From contig NZ_JAPEOB010000001.1 of the NCBI RefSeq assembly GCF_026341775.1, positions 186,001 through 250,000 of the forward strand: DNA of 64,000 nt, read 5' to 3'. A program made the position numbers and the translations under genes. This stretch comes from Streptomyces sp. NBC_00654 (GTDB lineage: Bacteria > Actinomycetota > Actinomycetes > Streptomycetales > Streptomycetaceae). Below the pieces are notes generated by a model. That model saw nothing but the letters and a program-made list of their open reading frames with translations. It did no database searches and had not been told where the DNA came from. The stretch's first letter is position 1. The number at the start of each line of letters is the position of its first letter. Positions 37,033 through 49,527 of the stretch are shown one piece after another.

Positions 37033-37637
37033 CCGGCCGGGACGGGGACCCGGCGGGTCCGCCGGGGACGGCCGGGGGCGGTGCTGGTGAACCGTCGCGC
37101 GGCGGTACGGGCGGGGCGCCGAAGCCGCCGGACGTGTCGGGGGTGGACCTGGCGCGGGTGGCGCTGCGCGCGGCGAAGGAGCAGGCCCGTGCGCGGGGCG
37201 CCGCGGCGCAGCAGAAGAAGCAGGCCAGGCGGGGCGGCGGGCTGCGGTCGGGGGCGCGGTCGGACGGGCGTGATCCGCTGCCGCTGGGGTCGGCGATCAA
37301 CCGGCTGATCACCGAGCGGGGCTGGGAGACGCCGGCGGCCGTGGGCGGTGTGATGGGGCGCTGGCCGCAGATCGTCGGTGACGATCTGGCGAATCATTGT
37401 GTGCCGCTGCGTTACGACGAGGATCCGGACGCGCGGGTGCTGACCGTGCAGTGCGATTCGACGGCGTGGGCGACGCAGCTGCGTCTGCTGGCTCCGCGGC
37501 TGGTGGCCCGGCTGAACGAGGACCTGGGTCAGGGCACGGTCCGGATGATCAAGGTGTTGGGGCCGGGGAGTCCGCGGCGCGGGTTCGGTCCTCTGCGGGC
37601 GCCGGGAAGTACGGGCCCCGGGGATACGTACGGCTGA
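37029..37637 (+). CDS. dciA: DciA-type replicative helicase loader (DUF721)
   Basis: 202 residues. The N-terminal 80 residues are Gly/Pro/Arg-rich and disordered, with [28 protein letters not shown]. The C-terminal half is a DUF721 (DciA) domain: [45 protein letters not shown] then [30 protein letters not shown] (both in parts). DciA proteins interact with the replicative helicase DnaB and are the ancestral loader in bacteria without DnaC. It is translationally coupled to recF. Confidence 0.92.
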   Translation: MTGRDGDPAGPPGTAGGGAGEPSRGGTGGAPKPPDVSGVDLARVALRAAKEQARARGAAAQQKKQARRGGGLRSGARSDGRDPLPLGSAINRLITERGWETPAAVGGVMGRWPQIVGDDLANHCVPLRYDEDPDARVLTVQCDSTAWATQLRLLAPRLVARLNEDLGQGTVRMIKVLGPGSPRRGFGPLRAPGSTGPGDTYG

Positions 37638-40205
<2,568 letters not shown>

Positions 40206-40251
40206 GTCGGCCGTACAAGCAAGCCGCAGCTCGAAAGGACTTTGACCAGCA

Positions 40252-42879
40252 ATGGCCGACGAGAACACCCCTGTCACGCCCGAAGAGGAGCCCGCCGTCG
40301 CAGGCGTGGGCATGCGTGTCGAGCCCGTGGGGCTCGAGACGGAGATGCAGCGCTCCTACCTCGACTACGCGATGTCCGTCATCGTCTCGCGTGCGCTCCC
40401 CGACGTACGGGACGGGCTCAAGCCCGTCCACCGCCGGGTGCTGTACGCGATGTACGACGGCGGCTACCGCCCCGAGAAGGGCTTCTACAAGTGCGCCCGT
40501 GTCGTCGGTGACGTCATGGGTACGTACCACCCGCACGGCGACTCCTCGATCTATGACGCGCTGGTCCGCCTCGCGCAGCACTGGTCGATGCGCATGCCGC
40601 TGGTGGACTCCAACGGCAACTTCGGTTCTCCGGGCAACGACCCGGCCGCGGCCATGCGGTACACCGAGTGCAAGATGATGCCGCTGTCCATGGAGATGGT
40701 CCGGGACATCGACGAGGAGACCGTCGACTTCCAGGACAACTACGACGGCCGCAACCAGGAGCCGACGGTCCTGCCGGCGCGCTTCCCGAACCTGCTGGTC
40801 AACGGTTCCGCGGGCATCGCGGTCGGGATGGCGACCAACATCCCGCCGCACAACCTGCGCGAGGTCGCCGCCGGTGCGCAGTGGTACCTGGAGCACCCGG
40901 AGGCCTCGCACGAGGAGCTCCTGGACGCGCTGATCGAGCGGATCAAGGGCCCGGACTTCCCGACCGGGGCGCTCGTGGTGGGCCGCAAGGGCATCGAGGA
41001 GGCGTACCGCACCGGCCGTGGCTCGATCACGATGCGGGCGGTCGTCGCGGTCGAGGAGATCCAGAACCGGCAGTGCCTGGTCGTCACGGAGCTGCCGTAC
41101 CAGACCAACCCCGACAACCTCGCGCAGAAGATCGCCGACCTGGTGAAGGACGGCAAGGTCGGCGGCATCGCGGACGTCCGGGACGAGACGTCCTCGCGTA
41201 CGGGCCAGCGCCTGGTCGTCGTGCTCAAGCGTGACGCGGTCGCCAAGGTCGTACTGAACAACCTGTACAAGCACACCGACCTCCAGTCGAACTTCGGCGC
41301 GAACATGCTGGCGCTCGTCGACGGGGTGCCGCGCACGCTGTCGATCGACGCGTTCATCCGCCACTGGGTGACGCACCAGATCGAGGTCATCGTCCGGCGT
41401 ACGCGGTTCCGGCTGCGCAAGGCGGAGGAGCGGGCGCACATCCTGCGCGGCCTGCTCAAGGCGCTGAACGCCATCGACGAGGTCATCGCCCTCATCCGGC
41501 GCAGCCAGACGGTCGAGGTCGCGCGCGAGGGCCTGATGGGCCTGCTGGAGATCGACGAGATCCAGGCGAACGCGATCCTGGAGATGCAGCTGCGCCGGCT
41601 GGCCGCACTGGAGCACCAGAAGATCACGGCGGAGCACGACGAGCTCCAGGCCAAGATCAACGAGTACAACGCGATCCTCGTCTCGCCGGAGCGGCAGCGG
41701 CAGATCGTCAGCGAGGAGCTGGCGGCGATCGTCGAGAAGTTCGGTGACGACCGGCGTTCCGCGCTGGTGCCCTTCGACGGTGACATGTCCATCGAGGACC
41801 TGATCGCCGAGGAGGACATCGTCGTCACCATCACGCACGGTGGCTACATCAAGCGGACCAAGACCGAGGACTACCGCTCGCAGAAGCGCGGCGGCAAGGG
41901 TGTCCGCGGTACGAAGCTGAAGCAGGACGACATCGTCGACCACTTCTTCGTGTCGACGACGCACCACTGGCTGCTGTTCTTCACGAACAAGGGCCGTGTC
42001 TACCGGGCGAAGGCGTACGAGCTTCCGGACGCCGGCCGTGACGCGCGTGGGCAGCATGTCGCCAACCTGCTGGCCTTCCAGCCGGACGAGAAGATCGCCC
42101 AGATCCTCGCGGTCCGTGACTACGAGGCGGCGCCGTACCTGATCCTGGCGACGAAGGGCGGTCTGGTGAAGAAGACCGCGCTGAAGGACTACGACTCGCC
42201 GCGCTCCGGCGGTGTCATCGCGATCAACCTGCGGGAGACCGCGGACGGCGGCGACGACGAGCTGATCGGTGCGGAGCTGGTGTCGGCCGAGGACGATCTG
42301 CTGCTCATCAGCAAGAAGGCCCAGTCGATCAGGTTCACCGCGACGGACGACGCGCTGCGCCCGATGGGCCGTGCGACCTCGGGTGTCAAGGGGATGAGTT
42401 TCCGCGAGGGCGACGAACTGCTCTCGATGAATGTCGTCCGGCCCGGTACTTTCGTGTTCACTGCAACCGACGGCGGGTACGCGAAGCGGACTCCCGTCGA
42501 CGAGTACCGCGTCCAGGGCCGCGGCGGTCTGGGCATCAAGGCCGCCAAGATCGTGGAGGACCGGGGCTCGCTCGTCGGAGCGCTGGTGGTGGAGGAGACG
42601 GACGAGATCCTCGCCATCACACTCGGCGGTGGTGTGATTCGTACGCGAGTCAATGAAGTCAGGGAGACGGGCCGTGACACCATGGGCGTCCAACTGATCA
42701 ATCTGGGCAAGCGTGACGCCGTCGTCGGCATCGCGCGCAACGCCGAGGCCGGTCGCGAGGCGGAAGAGGTCGATGGGACCGATGACGCCGAGGGCGAGGC
42801 GGCCGGAGCGCACGCGGAGAGCGTGATCGAGGGCACTGTCGAGGGCACGGAGCCTTCGACCGGGGAGCACGAGGAGTAG
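40252..42879 (+). CDS. gyrA: DNA gyrase subunit A
   Basis: 875 residues. Cuts and rejoins DNA during supercoiling. The N-terminus has [33 protein letters not shown], the quinolone-resistance region [17 protein letters not shown] with the wild-type Ser and Asp positions, and the catalytic tyrosine in [12 protein letters not shown]. The C-terminal beta-pinwheel contains the GyrA-box-like [10 protein letters not shown]. An acidic tail ([14 protein letters not shown]...) ends the protein. The ATG at 40252 lies 46 bases after gyrB in one operon. Confidence 0.97.
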   Translation: MADENTPVTPEEEPAVAGVGMRVEPVGLETEMQRSYLDYAMSVIVSRALPDVRDGLKPVHRRVLYAMYDGGYRPEKGFYKCARVVGDVMGTYHPHGDSSIYDALVRLAQHWSMRMPLVDSNGNFGSPGNDPAAAMRYTECKMMPLSMEMVRDIDEETVDFQDNYDGRNQEPTVLPARFPNLLVNGSAGIAVGMATNIPPHNLREVAAGAQWYLEHPEASHEELLDALIERIKGPDFPTGALVVGRKGIEEAYRTGRGSITMRAVVAVEEIQNRQCLVVTELPYQTNPDNLAQKIADLVKDGKVGGIADVRDETSSRTGQRLVVVLKRDAVAKVVLNNLYKHTDLQSNFGANMLALVDGVPRTLSIDAFIRHWVTHQIEVIVRRTRFRLRKAEERAHILRGLLKALNAIDEVIALIRRSQTVEVAREGLMGLLEIDEIQANAILEMQLRRLAALEHQKITAEHDELQAKINEYNAILVSPERQRQIVSEELAAIVEKFGDDRRSALVPFDGDMSIEDLIAEEDIVVTITHGGYIKRTKTEDYRSQKRGGKGVRGTKLKQDDIVDHFFVSTTHHWLLFFTNKGRVYRAKAYELPDAGRDARGQHVANLLAFQPDEKIAQILAVRDYEAAPYLILATKGGLVKKTALKDYDSPRSGGVIAINLRETADGGDDELIGAELVSAEDDLLLISKKAQSIRFTATDDALRPMGRATSGVKGMSFREGDELLSMNVVRPGTFVFTATDGGYAKRTPVDEYRVQGRGGLGIKAAKIVEDRGSLVGALVVEETDEILAITLGGGVIRTRVNEVRETGRDTMGVQLINLGKRDAVVGIARNAEAGREAEEVDGTDDAEGEAAGAHAESVIEGTVEGTEPSTGEHEE

Positions 42880-42882
42880 AGC

Positions 42883-43581
42883 GTGAGTGGAGCCACGGGC
42901 GCCGGTTCGGCCGCTTCCGGAGCAGGAGCGAACGGTGCCCGTGGCCCTGCCACGGACTCCCAAGGGGGCACTGTGACGGACACTCGGGGGCCTCAGCCCC
43001 AGTACGAGGGTTACGCGACCGGGCCGTTGCCCGGCGAGCGTGAGCCCGCGACGGGGCCGGCGGGGCCGTACCACCCGCCGCAGGCGTACCCGTCGCCCTC
43101 GGGCGGCACACAAGGGGGCCAGCAGCGCGGTGGGGCGCAGAGCGGCACACAGGGTGCGGGCGGCGCGCAGGCGACGCGTCTGCCGCGCACGGGGGCGCGG
43201 ACCACTCCCCGTACCCGCAAGGCGCGGCTGCGGGTGGCGAAGGCCGACCCGTGGTCGGTGATGAAGGTCAGCTTCCTGCTCTCCATCGCCCTGGGCATCT
43301 GCACGGTGGTCGCGGCGGCGGTGCTGTGGATGGTCATGGACGCCATGGGCGTCTTCGAGACCGTGGGCGGCACGATCAGCGAGGCCACCGGTTCGAACGA
43401 GAGCAACGGCTTCGATCTCCAGTCGTTCCTGTCGCTGCCGCGCGTCCTCATCTTCACCTCGGTCATCGCGGTGATCGATGTGGTTCTGGCCACCGCGCTG
43501 GCGACGCTGGGCGCGTTCATCTACAACTTGTCGGCCGGCTTCGTGGGTGGCGTCGAGCTCACTCTGGCCGAGGACGAGTAG
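42883..43581 (+). CDS. DUF3566 transmembrane protein
   Basis: 232 residues. The first 115 are Gly/Pro/Gln-rich and end in a basic stretch (RTGARTTPRTRKARLRVAKADPWSVMK). The DUF3566 domain follows, with two membrane helices (SFLLSIALGICTVVAAAVLWMVM and VLIFTSVIAVIDVVLATALATLGAFIYNLSAGFVGGVELTL, in parts). The GTG lies three bases after the gyrA stop, so it is probably co-translated. Function is unknown; the family is conserved next to gyrA throughout actinobacteria. Confidence 0.9.
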   Translation: MSGATGAGSAASGAGANGARGPATDSQGGTVTDTRGPQPQYEGYATGPLPGEREPATGPAGPYHPPQAYPSPSGGTQGGQQRGGAQSGTQGAGGAQATRLPRTGARTTPRTRKARLRVAKADPWSVMKVSFLLSIALGICTVVAAAVLWMVMDAMGVFETVGGTISEATGSNESNGFDLQSFLSLPRVLIFTSVIAVIDVVLATALATLGAFIYNLSAGFVGGVELTLAEDE

Positions 43582-43651
43582 CTCGCCGGGTATGGATTTT
43601 GGGACTGGCCCCGACGTGCGCTAATCTTCAGAAGTCAGCGCAGAGCGCGGC

Positions 43652-43725
43652 GGGGCTATAGCTCAGTTGGTTAGAGCGCATCCCTGATAAGGATGAGGCC
43701 ACAGGTTCAAATCCTGTTAGCCCCA
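43652..43725 (+). tRNA. tRNA-Ile (GAU anticodon)
   Basis: Acceptor arms GGGGCTA/TAGCCCC pair fully. The D arm is GCTCAGTTGGTTAGAGC, the anticodon loop CTGATAA with anticodon GAT, and the T arm ACAGGTTCAAATCCTGT. Discriminator A; the 3' CCA is not encoded, so it needs the CCA-adding enzyme. Confidence 0.97.
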
Positions 43726-43742
43726 CAGCAAGAAGTAGCGGT

Positions 43743-43780
43743 GAAGAAGGGCGTCTCCCCAAGGGGAGGCGCCCTTCTTC
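43743..43780 (+). terminator. terminator after tRNA-Ile
   Basis: An 18-base stem (GAAGAAGGGCGTCTCCCC with its complement, one G-T wobble) and an AA loop, starting 18 bases after the tRNA. From here to 44088 I see no gene. Confidence 0.85.
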
Positions 43781-44088
43781 GTGTCCCGGTTCCTCTCGGG
43801 TCACGGGGCGCACATCCCGGGGACGTACGGCGAGAGGAAGCTGCTCGTTTCTCTCCGGCGTGCGGGGCCGCCTGCGGCACGATGTCCGGCGGTGGCGCCG
43901 TCTCCTGGTCCGCCAGGAGGGAGACGGGCCCGGTGAGTTGCTTCCCGGCGCCGACGGCCCGTCGGTTCGGCCCGCAGGCGCCCAGTACGCCGGCTCCGGT
44001 GTGCGCGGGCATGGAGAAGGCCCCCGCCGGTGTGAACCGGACCAGGGGCCCTGGAGTGCGGGGGCGGCGGTGGGGTGCCGCGGTGGGG

Positions 44089-44445
44089 TCAGGGTGGCGG
44101 CAGGGGTGAGTCGCCGGCCGGGGCCGTGTGGCCGGTGCGGGCCGGGTCCGCGGAGCGCGGGACGTCCGCGGTGTCCGCGGACAGGTGCCGGGTGGCCGGT
44201 GAGGAGCCGTGCGCCTCGGCGCGGATGCGCTGCTTCATCGTGGGTGGCAGCGCCCTGTCACGCGGAAGGGTCCATCGCACCGACGGGGTGGTCGCGGTTG
44301 CCGCGGTCGCACCCGTGTGCTCGTGGTTCGTGATCGTCGGCTGCGCCGCCGCGGCGGGGGCGGTGACGAGGCCCATCGACGCGAGGATCGCGAAGAAGGC
44401 GGTGATGAAGGCGGTCCAGATGCTCTTGACCTTGAAGGCGCTCAT
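44089..44445 (-). CDS. small secreted protein of unknown function
   Basis: 118 residues. MSAFKVKSIWTAFITAFFAILASMGLVTAPAAAA is a clear signal peptide, with likely cleavage before QPTITN. The mature part is a Thr/Ala-rich stretch, then RWTLPRDRALPPTMKQRIRAEAHGSSP, and a polar, Pro-rich tail. The middle motif looks conserved rather than random and resembles a family of short Streptomyces secreted proteins whose role is not known to me. The ATG at 44445 has GAGGGG close upstream (spacing is short). It is isolated, facing away from the DLW-39 gene. Confidence 0.65.
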   Translation of the reverse strand: MSAFKVKSIWTAFITAFFAILASMGLVTAPAAAAQPTITNHEHTGATAATATTPSVRWTLPRDRALPPTMKQRIRAEAHGSSPATRHLSADTADVPRSADPARTGHTAPAGDSPLPPP

Positions 44446-44736
44446 GGCCCCTCGCTTTCAGGTGGTCCGGTTTGCTTACCTTTCTGATGATGTGGATCCG
44501 GCTCGCGATTTCGGGGACCGACGCCCCCGCTGCGCTGATGTTCAGATGAACACCACTCGTATGGTGCAACCGGTGCTGACGGGCTGTCCGTGCGCGGTCG
44601 CGGGGTCCGGGCGAGGCCCGAACGAACCCTCCGGCCCGCCGCGGTGGGGTTCCGGGCAGGTCACCGATCGGTATCGGTCGGTGTGTATAGTCGGGCGGCA
44701 GAAGTCCCCTACGTCAAGGAAAGACGAGGTCGCGCG

Positions 44737-44871
44737 GTGAAGAAGCTTCTCCTGGTCGCACTGGCCGCCATCGGCGGGCTCCTCGTGTACCGCCAGATCC
44801 AGGCGGATCGCGCCGAGCAGGATCTGTGGACGGAGGCGACCGACTCCGTGCCCGCAGGTTCGGGTGTGTGA
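44737..44871 (+). CDS. DLW-39 family small membrane protein
   Basis: 44 residues. MKKLLLVALAAIGGLLVYRQIQADRAEQDLWTEATDSVPAGSGV-like sequence (in parts): one short N-terminal membrane helix, then a charged helix containing the Asp-Leu-Trp motif that names the family. The GTG at 44737 is preceded by GACGAGG. Function is unknown; the family is highly conserved in Streptomyces near this tRNA cluster. A hairpin follows. Confidence 0.85.
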   Translation: MKKLLLVALAAIGGLLVYRQIQADRAEQDLWTEATDSVPAGSGV

Positions 44872-44891
44872 GACGGCACAGTCTGTTACGG

Positions 44892-44916
44892 GCCCCGGTC
44901 GCTGAGCGGCCGGGGC
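44892..44916 (+). terminator. terminator after the DLW-39 gene
   Basis: GCCCCGG and CCGGGGC arms with an 11-base loop, followed by TTCGTG. It starts 20 bases after the stop. The stretch from 44917 to 45251 holds no gene I can support. Confidence 0.7.
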
Positions 44917-45251
44917 TTCGTGCTGTCCGGGGGCCTTCGCGGGAGGCCTCCCCGACCCGGACGCGGCTCCTTCGCCTCATTCGCCTTCTCCCCCGCTCCC
45001 GCTGGTCCTTTCCCGCTGGTCCGTGCCCTCCGGGGCGGGGCCGTGCTGTTGCGTGACCGTGACGCCCGAGCCCTTGAGTTCACCTACGCAAATCACTAGC
45101 TTGCGAGAGCGAATGGTCCTGTCCGGTGGTGGCAGGATGGACCGGCATTGCGGCCGCTGCCGGAGCGGGCGCCCCGGTGGCTGCGGCCGGGGGCCTCGCG
45201 CCCGTACGCGGGCGTCGCGGAGCAGTCGATGCGGACGACGAGGGGAAGCGC

Positions 45252-46601
45252 GTGAAGAGGCAGCGCAACAAGGGCCGGGTGACGCTGGCGGCGGCCGCGG
45301 CGATGTGCGCGGTGGCGGCGTTGCCGGGGCAGGCGCACGCGGCCGGAACTCCGGCGTACACCTTCGATCCCGGGGCGAGGACGATCCGGGGAGCCGCGGC
45401 CAACGCCGAGGCGTCCGTGCTGGACGAGGGATCTGTGTACCGGAGCGCGATCAAGCCGGGCGAGAAGCTCTACTACCGGGTGAAGCTCGACGCGAGGTCG
45501 AACGCGTATGTCTCGGCCGTCGCGGTGCCGAAGCCGGGCGGCGCGGCTGCCTACGGGGACGGCATCACGGTCAGCATCCGGGACCTCAACGATTCCCGTT
45601 GCAGTTCCGAGGACGCGCGCTTCGGCTCGACGGAGTTCCCGCGTCCGATCGCCGCCTACGCGTACCGGACCGTGGACAAGAAGAGCAGTACGTGCCAGGA
45701 GGCAGGCACGTACGACGTCCTGATCGAGCGTGAGAGCAAGCCGACGTCGAACCAGGATCCCTGGGACCTGGAGCTCCGCTTCGCGCTGGAGCCGAAGCTG
45801 AGGAAGGGGTCGGCGATGCCGACCGAGGCGCCGGAGGCCTGGCCGTCCACGTCACCGGCGCCGCCCGCGGGCGACGACCGGAAGCGGGCGGGGGGCGCGG
45901 GCTACTACGACGCCACGGGCCTGGAGACGGGTACCTGGGTGGACTCGGTCGCGCCCGGACAGACGCGGTTCTACCGGGTGCCGGTGGACTGGGGGCAGCA
46001 GCTCTTCGCCTCCACCGCGCTCAGCAACAGCACGAGCGGCAAGGACGAGTTCATGGGCAACGCCCTCTCGTTCTCGCTGGAGAACCCGGCCCAGGGCCAC
46101 GTCACCGATGCGTACCTGTCGTACTCGGGGAGGTCGGCGACGACGTCGCTGGACCCGGTGCCGCCGGTCGCCTACAACAACCGGTTCGACTACGGCTCCG
46201 AGGTCAGCGGCATGCGTTTCGCCGGCTGGTACTACCTGTCGGTGACCCTCAGCCCGAAGGTCGCGGAGGTGTACGGCGACAAGCCGATCCCGCTGACCAC
46301 GACGGTCCAGGTGAAGAACAAGGCGGAGAAATCGCCGTACGACGGTGACGCCGGGATCTTCGCGGTCACCGAGAAGGACAAGGAGATGGCGAAGAGCGGG
46401 GACAGCGCCCCGCAGGCCGCCAGGAGCGAGACGATGCAGCTCGTCGCCGCGGGCGGGATCGGCACGGGCACCGTGCTGGTGCTCGGGCTCGGCGTGTGGA
46501 CGCTGCTGGCCCGCCGCCGTCCGCAGCCTGCTGGCGGTCCGCCGCCGGCCGGGAGCGGACAGCGGCCGCCCTTCGGCGGTCCGCCGCCGCAGGCCGGGTA
46601 G
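45252..46601 (+). CDS. secreted, membrane-anchored protein of unknown function
   Basis: 449 residues. A basic start (MKRQRNKGRVTL) and hydrophobic core end at GQAHAAG, a signal peptide of about 32 residues. The extracellular part has two related beta-rich halves: one around YRSAIKPGEKLYYRVKLDARSNAYVSAVAVPKPG, and one around GTWVDSVAPGQTRFYRVPVDWGQQLFASTALSN. Cys pairs at SRCSSED and SSTCQEAG may form a disulfide. A membrane helix (GGIGTGTVLVLGLGVWTLLA) and a Pro/Gly tail follow. The GTG at 45252 follows GAGGGGAAG; an upstream extension to 45126 would destroy the signal peptide. It converges on a Ser/Thr kinase gene. Confidence 0.85.
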   Translation: MKRQRNKGRVTLAAAAAMCAVAALPGQAHAAGTPAYTFDPGARTIRGAAANAEASVLDEGSVYRSAIKPGEKLYYRVKLDARSNAYVSAVAVPKPGGAAAYGDGITVSIRDLNDSRCSSEDARFGSTEFPRPIAAYAYRTVDKKSSTCQEAGTYDVLIERESKPTSNQDPWDLELRFALEPKLRKGSAMPTEAPEAWPSTSPAPPAGDDRKRAGGAGYYDATGLETGTWVDSVAPGQTRFYRVPVDWGQQLFASTALSNSTSGKDEFMGNALSFSLENPAQGHVTDAYLSYSGRSATTSLDPVPPVAYNNRFDYGSEVSGMRFAGWYYLSVTLSPKVAEVYGDKPIPLTTTVQVKNKAEKSPYDGDAGIFAVTEKDKEMAKSGDSAPQAARSETMQLVAAGGIGTGTVLVLGLGVWTLLARRRPQPAGGPPPAGSGQRPPFGGPPPQAG

Positions 46602-46633
46602 CCCGCGGCCGACGGTCGCTCCGGACGGCCGGT

Positions 46634-48148
46634 TCAGGCCTGGGTCAGTGCCCAGATGCCGACCGCGAAGCAGAGCAGCGCCACCAGCAGGACCGGGACC
46701 GCCACCTTCGGGGGCGGTCCCGGTCGCGTCCGGCGTACGGGGGCGCTGTGCGCCGCGGAAGAGGCGTGCGCGGCGTGCGCGCTGGAGGCGGGGGCGGCAG
46801 GCGGGGCGGCCGTCGCGCCGGGGTGCGGGGCCTGCGGGTGCTGGGCGGTGTAGGCGCGGGTGGCCGCCGGATCGTGCGGGACGGCGGAGGTGGGGGCGTG
46901 GGAGAGGTCCGGGGCACCGGCGGCATAGGGGGGAGCCGCATGCGCCGCGTGCGCCTGGTGCGGAGCGGAGGGCGCGGGGGGCGCGGGCGTCTGCGCCGGG
47001 TGCGGCTGCGGAGCGGGCTGCGGTGCGTGCGCGGTGGCGGGCTGCTGAGGAGGCGGCGCCAGGTGGAAGCTGCCCGTCTCCGACATCGACACGGGCTGCT
47101 GGGGGTTCGGCTGCTGTGTGTACGGGCCCTGCGGGTACGGCTGCTGTACTGACGGCTGCTGTACTGACGGCTGCTGTGCGGAGGCCTGCTGTGCGGCCTG
47201 GGAGGCCTGTTGCGGCAGCTGACCGGCGTGGGGGCCCGGCGGTGCCTGTCCGGGCGCCTGGAGGCCCGTTACGGGGCCGTCGGGGCCAAATCCGGAGGGC
47301 AGTGGTCCGATCTGGTCGAAAACCTCCACCGGTTCGTCGCCCGGACCCGGTTCGGGCAGCATCTCGACCGCCGCCGTCAGGGCCTTGCGCGCCCCGGTCG
47401 CGGTGCGGAAGCGGGACTGCGGGTCGGGCTGGAGCAGTCCGGCGAGTACCTGCCACAGCGGTTCCGGGATGCCCTGCGGGGCGCCCGGGGTGCCGTGGGT
47501 GGTGAAGTGCTCGACGAGTGCCTGGGAGTCGGGCTTCTGGCCCTGGAGCAGATACAGCGCGACGAGACCGACGGCGAACAGGTCGGCCGGGAAGTCGGGC
47601 TCCGCGCCCATCATCTGCTCGGGCGCGAAGTAACCGGGCGTGCCCACGACGTAGTTGGTCTCCGTCAGACGGGGTTCGCCCTTGCGCATCGAGATGCCGA
47701 AGTCGGAGAGCCGCAGATGCGGACGGCCCGTTCCGGTGGCCTCCATCAGGATGTTGGCCGGTTTGATGTCCCGGTGCACCACGCCTTCCGCGTGCACCGT
47801 GGACAGTCCGGACAGCAGCTGGTCGAGCAGGAGACAGACGAAGCGCGGCGGCAACGGGCCGTAGTCGCCTATGACATGGGCCAGCGAACCGCCGCTGACC
47901 AGATCCATGGTGAACAGGACCTTGTCGTCGTCGGCGGCCCAACTGGCGGGAGCCAGCACATGCGGGTGTTCGATGCGCAGCGCCTGCTCACGGACGAAGC
48001 GCAGCAGTGTGTGCGCGTCGCTCTGCTGAAGGACCTTGGCCGCCACGTAGCGGCGGCGCCGGTGGTCCCAGGCCCGCCACACCGCGCCGACCCCACCACG
48101 TCCGATCGGATCGATCAGCTCGTACCGACCAGCGAAGACCTCACCCAT
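46634..48148 (-). CDS. Ser/Thr protein kinase, membrane-anchored at its C-terminus
   Basis: 504 residues. A complete Hanks-type kinase domain: YELIDPIGRGGVGAVWRAWD, the ATP lysine in YVAAKVL, VVHRDIKPANILM near residue 125, DFGISMRKGE, and GTPGYFAPEQ. The activation loop is shorter than in PknB. A long Pro/Gln/Ala-rich linker (about 280-470) contains QQPSVQQPSVQQPY repeats. One membrane helix (VAVPVLLVALLCFAVGIWALT) is almost at the C-terminus, so no sensor domain lies outside the cell. Its substrate is unknown. It lies next to an XRE regulator and converges on a secreted-protein gene. Confidence 0.92.
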   Translation of the reverse strand: MGEVFAGRYELIDPIGRGGVGAVWRAWDHRRRRYVAAKVLQQSDAHTLLRFVREQALRIEHPHVLAPASWAADDDKVLFTMDLVSGGSLAHVIGDYGPLPPRFVCLLLDQLLSGLSTVHAEGVVHRDIKPANILMEATGTGRPHLRLSDFGISMRKGEPRLTETNYVVGTPGYFAPEQMMGAEPDFPADLFAVGLVALYLLQGQKPDSQALVEHFTTHGTPGAPQGIPEPLWQVLAGLLQPDPQSRFRTATGARKALTAAVEMLPEPGPGDEPVEVFDQIGPLPSGFGPDGPVTGLQAPGQAPPGPHAGQLPQQASQAAQQASAQQPSVQQPSVQQPYPQGPYTQQPNPQQPVSMSETGSFHLAPPPQQPATAHAPQPAPQPHPAQTPAPPAPSAPHQAHAAHAAPPYAAGAPDLSHAPTSAVPHDPAATRAYTAQHPQAPHPGATAAPPAAPASSAHAAHASSAAHSAPVRRTRPGPPPKVAVPVLLVALLCFAVGIWALTQA

Positions 48149-48325
48149 TGCGCTGCGCCCGCTCCCCGTTCCGGTTCCTGTTTCGGCGTATCTGATCCGG
48201 CTTCCCGCTCCGGTGTTTCCCGATCCGGCGTTCCCGCCGCGCTCCGTGCGCCGGACGCCCCGGGGCCGCCGCCGGTTCCAGGGCCCTCCGTCCGGAGCGA
48301 GGCCCTGGTTCCGGTTCCGTTTCCG

Positions 48326-48874
48326 CTAGCTCTGGTGTCCCTCGTAGTGGGCGACCGCGTCGGCGGTGCGCCCGGCTCCGTACACCCTGAGGAACTCTGC
48401 CAGTTCCGGGTGGGTCGGGGCGAGGGAGTCCGCGGCATCGATGATGTCGCCGGCCGCGGCCACCGACCTCAGCAGCGACTGGATCTCGCGCACCACGCGG
48501 CGGACGGTGGGGGCTCCGCCCGTGGTCGTGGTCTGCCCGGTGTTGGTCAGGACCGAGCCGCCCTGGGACTTCTTGATCTCTTCCATCCGGTCGGTGGCCT
48601 CGCCCGCGCTGACGCTGCCGTCCGCGACCTGGCTGGCCAGCTCCTGAAGGGCCTGGACGCGCTGTACGACCGCGGGGTTGCCGATCTTGGCCCGCTGGCC
48701 GCTCATCAGCTGGGACAGCATGGGCGCCGACAGCCCGAGCACCGCGGCGAGCCGGGCCTGATTCAGGCCGAGATCATCGATCAGCCGGCGGAAGAGCGCG
48801 CCGAGCGGCTCTCCGTACCAACTGCGCTGAAGCTCTCTGGCTCTTGCCGTTGCCTCTTGCTGCGCTGCGTCCAT
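48326..48874 (-). CDS. XRE-type DNA-binding protein
   Basis: 182 residues. A helix-turn-helix lies near residues 35-60: LIDDLGLNQARLAAVLGLSAPMLSQLMSGQRAKIGNP. A helical region follows (VQRVQALQELASQVADGS, ATDRMEEIKK) and a C-terminal helical domain (VREIQSLLRSVAAAGDIIDAADSLAPTHPELAEFLRVYGAGRTADAVAHYEGHQS). The start at 48874 (ATG) is chosen. It sits upstream of the kinase gene on the same strand (177-base gap). Targets are unknown; kinase control of this regulator is only a guess from adjacency. Confidence 0.85.
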   Translation of the reverse strand: MDAAQQEATARARELQRSWYGEPLGALFRRLIDDLGLNQARLAAVLGLSAPMLSQLMSGQRAKIGNPAVVQRVQALQELASQVADGSVSAGEATDRMEEIKKSQGGSVLTNTGQTTTTGGAPTVRRVVREIQSLLRSVAAAGDIIDAADSLAPTHPELAEFLRVYGAGRTADAVAHYEGHQS

Positions 48875-49053
48875 GGCGTCTCCCCTTCGCTGCGGCTTCG
48901 CTGCTGCGAACCTCGTCGTGCATCTTACGGAGAGTGGTCGCCCACCGGGAGTCCCAATCCTTTTGCAAGATTCGGGGGGACACCCGGTACTCTGGTCTGC
49001 GACGGCAGCCGTGACGCGGACGTGTTCGGCGTTGTTTGCGTGTGCTGTTTTCC

Positions 49054-49126
49054 GGGGCCTTAGCTCAGTTGGTAGAGCGCTGCCTTTGCAAGGCAGATGT
49101 CAGGAGTTCGAATCTCCTAGGCTCCA
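49054..49126 (+). tRNA. tRNA-Ala (UGC anticodon)
   Basis: Acceptor GGGGCCT pairs with AGGCTCC (one G-T). The D arm is GCTCAGTTGGTAGAGC, the anticodon loop TTTGCAA with anticodon TGC, and the T arm CAGGAGTTCGAATCTCCTA. Discriminator A; CCA is not encoded. Confidence 0.97.
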
Positions 49127-49133
49127 CATCACG

Positions 49134-49175
49134 AAAGTCCCTCCGGCCTGCGGAAGCGCGGTCCGGGGGGACTTT
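49134..49175 (+). terminator. Rho-independent terminator after tRNA-Ala
   Basis: Arms AAAGTCCCTCCGG and CCGGGGGGACTTT (one G-T wobble) with a 16-base loop, followed by TCTTG. The T-run is unusual for this genome. From 49176 to 49527 I see no gene. Confidence 0.85.
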
Positions 49176-49527
49176 TCTTGTCTGCTGCGCGGCCTTGTCC
49201 GGCCGGTCCGGGACCGCCGGTTTCCGTACCGCGGCGCGGTGGCTTCGATGCCGGGGGACGCCGGTGAACGGGGCGGCCGGTGCGCTCCACGCACCGTGAC
49301 GGGGGGCTCCGCCGCTCACTCTTTAGGTTTAACGGGAGCACTGCCTCCGGTCGCCAACAGGGCTTCCACTGAAGCTGGTTGAGGGGCGACGGAGGTGGCC
49401 GGAGTTGGTGTGGCGGAAGCCGGACGGCGGGGAAGAGTCATCCTCAGGAAGCGAGGAAGGTGACCTGGTGCCTCATGTGCGGGCAGCCGCCGGCGCTGAG
49501 CATCGGTCGGGATGGGGATGGTGAGAA

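Noticed and set aside
43652..49126. tRNA-Ile and tRNA-Ala as possible integration sites
   Set aside because: No integrase, no direct repeat of the tRNA 3' end, and the genes between them are ordinary Streptomyces core genes.
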